From an uncultured Ruminococcus sp. (GTDB taxonomy: Bacteria; Bacillota; Clostridia; Oscillospirales; Acutalibacteraceae), in contig CADCNI010000013.1 in NCBI GenBank assembly GCA_902802795.1, positions 1 to 56,689 of the forward strand: a DNA stretch of 56,689 nt, in the 5' to 3' direction. Each line of letters opens with the position of its first letter. Positions within the stretch are counted from its first letter, which is position 1. A program made the translations under genes and the position numbers. Shown one piece after another: positions 51,735-56,689 of the stretch. A model generated the notes under the pieces. It saw only the letters and a list, made by a program, of their open reading frames with translations. It did no database searches and was not told where the DNA came from.

Positions 51735-52211
51735 TTATCGTATCTCCTTTCTTGGGGAAAAATCCATTTCTTTATTGTAGACGGTCAGAAAAGCGCCGCT
51801 GTGATTGTCGGTGTGTTCAAAGAGCGCCCACTGCTCCTGTTCCTCGCCGTAATGCGGGGAAGCAGCGTTGGCAATGAGGCATTGCACCGTGACCCCGTTG
51901 TCCATCGTGATGATGAGGTCATGCAGCGGATTTATTTCCGCCGTCAGCACCGTGCCGCCGATCATTTCGGCGCGGTATTGTGTCATATTCCACCATTCGT
52001 CGTTGTTCGTGCTGACTTCTCCGTCCCACGATTGATAATCGCAGGTGGTAAGAAGAATGTCGCTGCCGCGAACCACTCTGGTGCAGCCCATCGCGTGCAG
52101 CACCAGATCATCGCTGAAACCGAAATCGAGGATATCGGCCTCGCAGCAGAAAGATTCCAGCTTCTTTCCGACAAGCGTGCGGATGAATGCGGTGATGTCC
52201 GGTTCTGTCAT
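51735..52211 (-). CDS. Hypothetical protein in the aspS-gat operon
   Basis: I do not recognise this 158-aa soluble, acidic protein. It has an N-terminal helix, then strands with MGCTRVVRGSDILLTTCDYQSWDGE. A second half (GGTVLTAEINPLHDLIITMDNGVTVQCLIAN...EQWALFE) is faintly like DUF6188-type small proteins that end in a W.L/F strand. It sits 98 bp after aspS and 3 bp before gatC, so it is co-transcribed with the transamidation genes. A role in tRNA charging is only a guess from position. Confidence 0.7.
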   Translation of the reverse strand: MTEPDITAFIRTLVGKKLESFCCEADILDFGFSDDLVLHAMGCTRVVRGSDILLTTCDYQSWDGEVSTNNDEWWNMTQYRAEMIGGTVLTAEINPLHDLIITMDNGVTVQCLIANAASPHYGEEQEQWALFEHTDNHSGAFLTVYNKEMDFSPRKEIR

Positions 52212-52250
52212 TTTACATCAATCCATTCCAGCGCGAAGCGCTCCGACATG

Positions 52251-52292
52251 ATTCTCTATTCTTTATTCTTTATTCTTTATTCACTATTCTTT
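52251..52292. repeat. Heptanucleotide tandem repeat (ATTCTTT)6
   Basis: Six 7-bp units: ATTCTCT, three ATTCTTT, ATTCACT, ATTCTTT. The array lies between aspS and the hypothetical gene. Confidence 0.92.
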
Positions 52293-52309
52293 TAGCGAGC
52301 TTGCGAGCG

Positions 52310-53632
52310 TCAAGGTACCAGTCGCAGCATGTCGCGGGGGAACATGGAGGAATAGCGGATGTTGTCGTCGTTGAAAAGACGCATGGTGAGACGCTCCAGA
52401 CCGATGCCGAGACCGCCGTGCGGGGGCATGCCGTGCTTGTGAATGTTGAGGTAGGTCGCGAAGTCGTCGGGGTTCATCTTTTTCCTGATGATTTTGGCAA
52501 CCTGTTCGTTATAGTCGTGGATTCTCTGGCCGCCGGTGGTGACTTCCAGTCCGCGGAAAAGCAGGTCAAAGCTCAGGGTGTAGTTGGGGTCTTCGGGATC
52601 GTCCATCGCATAGAAGGGACGCTTCTTGGCGGGGTAATGGGTGACAAAGACGAAATCGGAGTTGTATTTCTCCTTGAAATACTTGCCGATAAGCTGTTCC
52701 TCGTCGGGGTCAAGGTCATAGGGGTCCTTGATCTCTCTGCCGTACTCGGCGGCAATGAGTTCCTTGGCCTCCTTGAAACGGACGTTGGGAATGCTTTCGA
52801 TGACCGGGATATCCAGCTTCATGAGGGCAATTTCGCGGGGATACTTCTCGCGGATTCTGTCCATGACGAGTTTGAGCATACCGGTTTCGACCGCCATGAT
52901 GTCATAGAAGCTGTCGATGTAGCCCATCTCGAAGTCCATGCTGATATATTCGTTGAGGTGGCGGGCGGTGTTGTGCTTTTCGGCGCGGAACACGGGCGCG
53001 ACTTCATAGACACGCTCGTAAACGCCCACCATCGCCTGCTTGTAGAACTGCGGGCTTTGGGCAAGAACCGCCTTTTTGCCGAAGTATTCCATTTTAAAGA
53101 CGTTCGCGCCGCCCTCGGCCGCCTTGGCGTTGATCTTGGGGGTGTGAATCTCCACAAAGCCCTGTCCGTCGAGGTAGTCGCGGAAGCCGCGCACGATCTC
53201 CGACTGAATGCGGAAACGGGTGCGGTAGTTGCCGTTGCGCAGGGTGATGTTGCGCAGCGGAATTTCATTTTCCAGCGCGGCGGTGATCTTGTGCTTGTTG
53301 ATGCTGATGGGCATGGGCGCGGCGGGCTTGGAAAGCACCTTGCCGCTGCTCACGACGATTTCATAGCCGCCGGGCGCGCGCTTTTCCTCGCGGACGGTGC
53401 CTGTCACTTCCACGCAGGCCTCCTCCACCAGGCTTTCGCCGCCGAAGTCACAGCCGCTCTGCACGGTGCACTGGCACATACCGTCGGGCAGACGCAGCAC
53501 CACAAAGGAAAATTCGCCCATGTCGCGGATGATGTGAATGCCGCCGTGAATGGTGATTTCCCCGCCGTTGGCCGCGGCAACGTCTTTCACGCTGAGCGGC
53601 TTTTTCACGTCTTTGGGATTGGTAAATTCCAT
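52310..53632 (-). CDS. aspS: Aspartate--tRNA ligase, archaeal-type, probably non-discriminating (Asp/Asn)
   Basis: This 440-aa class II enzyme has an N-terminal OB-fold (about 15-105) and a catalytic core without the bacterial GAD insertion, so it is the short archaeal type. Motif 2 is VYEVAPVFRAEKHNTARHLNEY. The C-terminal motif 3 is GLGIGLERLTMRLFN. DYLDGQGFVEIHTPKI precedes the active site. Archaeal-type AspRS in bacteria commonly charges both tRNA(Asp) and tRNA(Asn). Its operon with gatCAB fits conversion of Asp-tRNA(Asn) to Asn-tRNA(Asn). The ATG at 53632 is 10 bp after AAGGAG; a TTG at 53638 is too close. The leader carries an apparent attenuator (53796-53990). Confidence 0.95.
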   Translation of the reverse strand: MEFTNPKDVKKPLSVKDVAAANGGEITIHGGIHIIRDMGEFSFVVLRLPDGMCQCTVQSGCDFGGESLVEEACVEVTGTVREEKRAPGGYEIVVSSGKVLSKPAAPMPISINKHKITAALENEIPLRNITLRNGNYRTRFRIQSEIVRGFRDYLDGQGFVEIHTPKINAKAAEGGANVFKMEYFGKKAVLAQSPQFYKQAMVGVYERVYEVAPVFRAEKHNTARHLNEYISMDFEMGYIDSFYDIMAVETGMLKLVMDRIREKYPREIALMKLDIPVIESIPNVRFKEAKELIAAEYGREIKDPYDLDPDEEQLIGKYFKEKYNSDFVFVTHYPAKKRPFYAMDDPEDPNYTLSFDLLFRGLEVTTGGQRIHDYNEQVAKIIRKKMNPDDFATYLNIHKHGMPPHGGLGIGLERLTMRLFNDDNIRYSSMFPRDMLRLVP

Positions 53633-53659
53633 AATCAACAGTCTCCTTTTTGCAAATGA

Positions 53660-53795
53660 AGATAATAGATAACAGATAATAAGGAATAGAGAATCGTTTC
53701 GGAGGGCTTCGCCCTGAATCCATACAAATAAAATGGCACCGCAGGCGCTTTACCGCCTCTCTTATCTCTTATCTTTTATCTATTATCTCTTATCC
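53660..53795. repeat. Inverted pair of heptad arrays, (AGATAAT)5 and (CTTATCT)5
   Basis: Five 7-bp units at 53660-53694 and five at 53761-53795 are inversely complementary with few mismatches. They would form a 35-bp hairpin arm around a 66-bp centre that itself holds AGGGCTTCGCCCT and GGCGCTTTACCGCC hairpins. The pair lies in the aspS leader between the terminator and the start codon. Confidence 0.85.
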
Positions 53796-53831
53796 AAAAA
53801 AATGTCCCCCCGAATGCGCAACGGGAGGACA
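53796..53831 (-). terminator. Attenuator terminator in the aspS leader
   Basis: TGTCCTCCCG (53831-53822) pairs with CGGGGGGACA (53812-53803), one G-U, 9-nt loop, followed by T7 (53802-53796). Its 5' strand is also the partner of the antiterminator strand. Confidence 0.85.
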
Positions 53832-53881
53832 CTGAGCTTTCTATGCCAATGTGCAAGATGAAACCACAGCGCCTCCCGTCA
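53821..53881 (-). promoter_or_regulatory. Antiterminator helix of the aspS leader
   Basis: ACGGGAGG (53879-53872), which begins just after the leader's Asn codons, is perfectly complementary to CCTCCCGT (53828-53821), extendable by two G-U pairs. Forming this helix removes seven of the ten 5' bases of the terminator stem, so the two structures exclude each other. Confidence 0.65.
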
Positions 53882-53936
53882 TATTATTATTATTGTTTGC
53901 AAACGCGTCATAAATACAATGCATACGATCACCCAT
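53841..53936 (-). CDS. Leader peptide with five consecutive Asn codons
   Basis: A 31-codon ORF starts at the ATG 53936-53934, 9 bp after AAAGGTG, and ends at TAG 53843-53841. Codons 14-18 (53897-53883) are AAC AAT AAT AAT AAT, all Asn. The antiterminator strand begins 3 nt past them and the terminator 9 nt past the stop. The peptide has no other sign of function. It fits a ribosome-stalling leader whose translation reports Asn-tRNA(Asn) supply to the operon that makes it. The alternative, that it is an independent microprotein, is less likely given its place. Confidence 0.7.
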   Translation of the reverse strand: MGDRMHCIYDAFANNNNNMTGGAVVSSCTLA

Positions 53937-53984
53937 GACAAGCGACACCTTTCATCACCTCACAAAAATAGCTCTTTAACGGAT

Positions 53985-54014
53985 ATTATAGCATGATGCC
54001 CTGTATTCCGTCAA
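53985..54014 (-). promoter_or_regulatory. Promoter of the aspS-gatCAB leader
   Basis: TTGACG (54014-54009), 18-bp spacer, TATAAT (53990-53985) with TGC before it (extended -10). Predicted start about 53978. I see no other good promoter between the terminator and aspS. Confidence 0.8.
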
Positions 54015-54127
54015 GGTTTTTCGGGGATATTTTTGCCAAAATTGGCGGAGAAAATCGGTTCGTTCGGGCAATCGTTGAAAATTTCATGAATTTTTTGTTG
54101 AATCTATAATAAATCTTTCGCAATTGA

Positions 54128-54157
54128 TTGACATTGCCATTTTCCGCGGTGTAAAAT
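54128..54157 (+). promoter_or_regulatory. Promoter of the LCP gene
   Basis: TTGACA (54128-54133), 18-bp spacer, TAAAAT (54152-54157). Confidence 0.75.
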
Positions 54158-54197
54158 GAGGGTATGCCAAAATCGGTATTACAGGGAGGTGTGTGTG

Positions 54198-55562
54198 TTG
54201 GGCGACGAAAGCAAGGAATCGCAGAAAACCGAAGAAAACCCGGAAACGAAAGAAAAGCAGGAACCTAAAGAGCCGCAGGAAATCTATGCTTTTTCCACGC
54301 CGACGGGCATTTCTCTGGCCGCCGGAGACGTCAGACTGGAGCCGCTGCCGGAAATATCGGCACTGGCCGACGAAATCAGGCAGGACGCAAGGAAACAGCC
54401 CGCCGTCATCCACCGCCGACAGCCCTCTCCCCCCTCCGCCGAACCAAAAGCCCCGTCCCAAAAGCCCGCCCACGGATTTCGCAAGAAAATGCGAAAACTC
54501 AGCCGCGGCAAAAAAATCGCGGTCGCGGCGGTTCTGACCGTCTTTGCGGGACTGCTGGTTTTTACGGTGTGGCATGCCATCGCTGTGATGAACATCTTCG
54601 GGGCGGTCAATTATGTAGACAGCCGGCCGGATTTTGAAAAAACGGAGCTGCTGGTGAGTCAGTCCGCCATGCAGCAGATTCAGCTCCACGTCTCCCACAC
54701 CGACGAAACCAAAAACATCCTGCTCATCGGCTGCGACATCGATCAATACGGCATTTCCCGTTCTGACAGCATGATTATTCTGTCGCTCGACCACACCCAC
54801 CAAAAAATCAAGATGACCTCGCTCATGCGCGACATGCGCTTGCAGATTCCCGGCAAAGGCAAGCACAAGCTCAACGCGGCGTTTACCTACGGCGGCGGCG
54901 ATCTGGTGCTCACCACGATTTACGCCAACTTCGGTATCAGGATCGACAAATATGTATGTGTGGATTACGCGGCGTTCGCGGCCGTGGTGGATTACATCGG
55001 CGGCGTGGACGTGGAAATCGAGGAAATGGAGCTGGAGCAGTTCAACAAATACGTCCGCGGCAAAAACAACCAACTGACGCAGGCCGGCACCTACGCTTTC
55101 AACGGGCAGCAGGCGCTCTCCTACTGCCGCATCCGCAAGGTCGGCTCCGATACCGCCCGCACCGCCCGACAGCGCAAGGTACTCGGCAAAATCATGACCA
55201 AGTGCCGCGGCATGTCGCTGGTGAGCGCGGAGAACATGCTGCGCATCATCGCCCCCTCTCTCACCACCAATCTCACCCGCGCCGAAATCATACAATTGAT
55301 GGCGGAGGGTCTTGACTGCAAGGATTACGACACCCTCGGCGCCCGCATTCCCGTTAACGGCACATGGGACGACGTGATCATCGACAAAATTTGGTATGTC
55401 AAAGCCGATCTCAACCGCAACGCCCGCTATCTCAATGAATTTATTTACGGCGACGATGACGCCGCCCTTTCCATCGCCTCCCGCGTGTCCGAAAGCGACA
55501 GCCGGAACCAAGCCCTCGACCGCAAAAATTACGAAAAGAAAAAAGCAAAAGCCGCTTCCTGA
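54198..55562 (+). CDS. LytR-CpsA-Psr (LCP) family wall-polymer transferase
   Basis: This 454-aa type II membrane protein has a 95-residue Glu/Lys/Pro-rich cytoplasmic tail, a membrane segment (about 112-135) and an extracytoplasmic LCP domain: ETKNILLIGCDIDQYGISRSDSMIILSLDHTHQKIKMTSLMRDMRL across the first strands, then KLNAAFTYGGGDL, YVCVDYAAFAAVVDYIGGVDVEI and the motif ALSYCRIRKVGSDTARTARQRKVL with the conserved Arg residues. LCP enzymes transfer teichoic acid or capsule chains from lipid carriers to peptidoglycan. Start: TTG at 54198, 8 bp after AGGGAGG; GTG at 54195 is the alternative. Confidence 0.92.
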   Translation: MGDESKESQKTEENPETKEKQEPKEPQEIYAFSTPTGISLAAGDVRLEPLPEISALADEIRQDARKQPAVIHRRQPSPPSAEPKAPSQKPAHGFRKKMRKLSRGKKIAVAAVLTVFAGLLVFTVWHAIAVMNIFGAVNYVDSRPDFEKTELLVSQSAMQQIQLHVSHTDETKNILLIGCDIDQYGISRSDSMIILSLDHTHQKIKMTSLMRDMRLQIPGKGKHKLNAAFTYGGGDLVLTTIYANFGIRIDKYVCVDYAAFAAVVDYIGGVDVEIEEMELEQFNKYVRGKNNQLTQAGTYAFNGQQALSYCRIRKVGSDTARTARQRKVLGKIMTKCRGMSLVSAENMLRIIAPSLTTNLTRAEIIQLMAEGLDCKDYDTLGARIPVNGTWDDVIIDKIWYVKADLNRNARYLNEFIYGDDDAALSIASRVSESDSRNQALDRKNYEKKKAKAAS

Positions 55563-55626
55563 TCTGAACCGACATCCGCCTGACGCCAGTTGTGCAGCGG
55601 ACTTTTACTGCCAATTTATTGCCAAC

Positions 55627-55670
55627 AAAAAAGCCGGAGAACCTCGCGATAAGCGGATGCTCCGGCTTTT
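55627..55670. terminator. Bidirectional terminator
   Basis: AAAAGCCGGAG pairs with CTCCGGCTTTT (55629-55639 and 55660-55670), with A and T runs on both sides, between the convergent LCP and lipoprotein genes. Confidence 0.88.
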
Positions 55671-55699
55671 GGATTCAGAATCAGGTTTTACAACGGGGC

Positions 55700-56374
55700 T
55701 TATTCGGCTGCGTCAGCGGTGAAGTCATAGGTTTCAAGAACGCTGGTATTGCCGTCCGCGCCTTCATATACGATCACAACGGCGTAATGGGATTCTGCGT
55801 TTTCGGTCACAGGCGTGACTTCGCAGAGCAGACAGTAATTGGTGCCAGCCACGACCTGCGTGCCAAGCAGCACAACAGGGGCATAAGCAGCACCGACAAC
55901 GTGTTCACTCGCAGCCTTAAGCGCGTTGACGGCTTCCTTTGTCAGTTCAGGGGTTTCAGGAGCCACCCAGCCGCCGTCAATCACAACGTCGGTTACGTTT
56001 ACCTTCGCCTCGGAACCGAGTATCTCGGTGATTTCCGCTTTGCCTTCGAGATCCTCATAAACCGTGACAATGGCATAGGTCGCTTCCGCATCCTTGACAG
56101 CAGGGGTAAACTCACACAGTATGCGGTGATTGGTACCGGCCACTACCTGACTGCCGAGATAGGCCACAGGCGTATAGGTGCCGCCTGTCATCTGCGCCGT
56201 GGCGTTTTTCAGAGCGGTCTTGACCTCCTGGGTAACAACGGGGGAATCAGGCGACATCCAGCCGCCGACGATCTTGTTGTCGCCCTTGGCGGTTTTTTCC
56301 TTCTCGTCGCATGAGCAGAGTACGATAGCAACACCGACCGCCGCGACAAGAAGAAGCGCTAACAGTTTTTTCAT
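55700..56374 (-). CDS. Lipoprotein with two tandem cystatin-like domains
   Basis: This 224-aa protein has a lipobox LCSC (Cys22) and a Lys/Glu spacer. Two repeats of about 95 residues follow (about 37-130 and 134-220). Each opens GGW, has an amphipathic helix (VKTALKNATAQM and AVNALKAASEHV), a Gly-Tyr/Ala-Tyr strand, then the loop QVVAGTN (76-82 and 173-179) followed by a CEFTP or CEVTP strand and a TVYEDLEG turn. GG, helix, QVVAGTNY and strand is the cystatin order, and QxVxG is the protease-contact loop of cystatins. A role as an inhibitor of cysteine proteases at the cell surface is inference; the fold may be used differently. AAAGGA lies 8 bp before the ATG. Confidence 0.82.
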   Translation of the reverse strand: MKKLLALLLVAAVGVAIVLCSCDEKEKTAKGDNKIVGGWMSPDSPVVTQEVKTALKNATAQMTGGTYTPVAYLGSQVVAGTNHRILCEFTPAVKDAEATYAIVTVYEDLEGKAEITEILGSEAKVNVTDVVIDGGWVAPETPELTKEAVNALKAASEHVVGAAYAPVVLLGTQVVAGTNYCLLCEVTPVTENAESHYAVVIVYEGADGNTSVLETYDFTADAAE

Positions 56375-56422
56375 CTGAATCATCCTTTCTTTGCTGTTAT
56401 AAAAAATAACCTCTTCGTCATG

Positions 56423-56451
56423 ATTGTACACGCAAACGTCTCAAATTACAA
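56423..56451 (-). promoter_or_regulatory. Promoter of the cystatin-like lipoprotein gene
   Basis: TTGTAA (56451-56446), 17-bp spacer, TACAAT (56428-56423). Confidence 0.65.
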
Positions 56452-56520
56452 TAGCAATCTGTCATTTTTGTTATATTTTTTTAAAAGCAGATTTCTCTGC
56501 TAAATGAAAATTTAGCGGAG

Positions 56521-56541
56521 AGTGGGAAGTGGGGAGTGGAG
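56521..56541. repeat. Heptanucleotide repeat (AGTGGGR)3
   Basis: AGTGGGA, AGTGGGG and AGTGGAG in tandem, the sixth array of the 7-bp class in this window. Confidence 0.75.
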
Positions 56542-56544
56542 AGA

Positions 56545-56689
56545 AAAAAGAAGAAAAAGCGAAGCGTAACTAGCGAGCGTATGCGAGCGTGGGAGTCCAG
56601 GGGGAACTAGTTCCTCCTGGCAGGGGCCTGGGGGCAGCGCCACCAGCAGGGCGTGGGGCAGCGCCCCACGAGCGCCGCAAACGGCGCGA
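56545..56689. repeat. GC-rich palindromic intergenic DNA at the right edge
   Basis: No gene is seen. The stretch holds CCAGGGGGAACTAGTTCCTCCTGG-type dyads (56597-56620, two mismatches), TGGGGCAGCGCCCCA (56654-56668) and GCGCCGCAAACGGCGC (56671-56686). This looks like a dispersed palindromic repeat cut by the window end. Confidence 0.55.

Noticed and set aside
48492-53659. Long plus-strand open frames opposite gatB, gatA and aspS (446, 485 and 452 codons)
   Set aside because: They are complementary to well-conserved housekeeping genes and follow their codon bias; no independent signals.
53733-53742. TGGCACCGC resembling the T-box sequence near aspS
   Set aside because: It lies on the plus strand, antisense to aspS, and no Stem I or antiterminator with it was found; the Asn-codon leader explains the region better.
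53841-53936. The 31-codon ORF as a ribosomally made modified peptide (it has Gly-Gly followed by a Cys-containing tail)
   Set aside because: No modifying enzyme or exporter is nearby, and its Asn run and place before a terminator fit a leader peptide.
54084-55511. A 475-codon minus-strand frame opposite the LCP gene
   Set aside because: The plus strand encodes a clear LCP protein with promoter and ribosome site.

Overview
The window looks like chromosomal DNA of an anaerobic gut-type member of the Bacillota, class Clostridia, most likely Oscillospirales/Ruminococcaceae. The evidence is strong AGGAGG-type ribosome sites, many TTGACA-17-TATAAT promoters, extracellular proteins built from BspA-like leucine-rich repeats plus group-3 bacterial Ig-like repeats, an archaeal-type AspRS next to GatCAB, MocR/ECF vitamin B6 salvage and DUF5711/CvpA-like/PgsA neighbours. 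It is mostly housekeeping chromosome with accessory patches; no phage, plasmid or CRISPR locus is visible.

Layout. 1-430 holds three tandem consensus promoters reading leftward and a boxA-like leader, so an rRNA operon probably starts just beyond the left edge. 0.7-4.4 kb (+): small ORF, HIT protein, phosphoribosyltransferase, ComEC. 4.4-9.4 kb (-): a five-gene operon led by MTA/SAH nucleosidase. 9.9-12.3 kb (+): serS, RNase P RNA, a Nudix hydrolase. 12.4-22.4 kb (-): two giant secreted LRR/Ig proteins, an Rpn nuclease and a secreted lysozyme-like protein with the same Ig module. 22.6-26.5 kb (-): EamA transporter and a polar amino-acid ABC importer. 26.8-32.0 kb (+): rsmE and a third LRR/Ig gene, split by a 104-bp miniature transposon. 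32.1-35.3 kb: divergent vitamin B6 salvage genes. 35.4-43.6 kb (+): L,D-transpeptidase, truA, DUF5711, CvpA-like, pgsA, a ClpE-like unfoldase. 43.6-46.0 kb (-): an Rpn toxin gene with a separate duplicated copy of its C-terminal antitoxin region, then a decayed ECF sigma/anti-sigma pair. 46.8-48.1 kb: YegP and SIMPL proteins. 48.4-54.0 kb (-): the aspS-(hypothetical)-gatC-gatA-gatB operon that makes Asn-tRNA(Asn) by transamidation. 54.2-56.4 kb: LCP protein and a lipoprotein with two cystatin-like repeats.

The most striking observations are these. (1) The aspS-gatCAB leader has its own promoter, a 31-codon ORF with a ribosome site and five consecutive Asn codons, and mutually exclusive antiterminator and terminator helices: a trp-like attenuator apparently sensing Asn-tRNA(Asn). 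(2) An rpn gene has an internal ribosome site and start for its C-terminal domain, a 4-residue repeat array, and a stand-alone downstream duplicate of that domain with a different repeat number. (3) A MITE with perfect 10-bp terminal inverted repeats and a 6-bp target duplication splits an LRR/Ig adhesin gene; exact removal restores the frame. (4) A lipoprotein carries two QVVAG cystatin loops. (5) Families of 7-bp tandem repeats lie between genes, including two that can pair as the arms of one hairpin.
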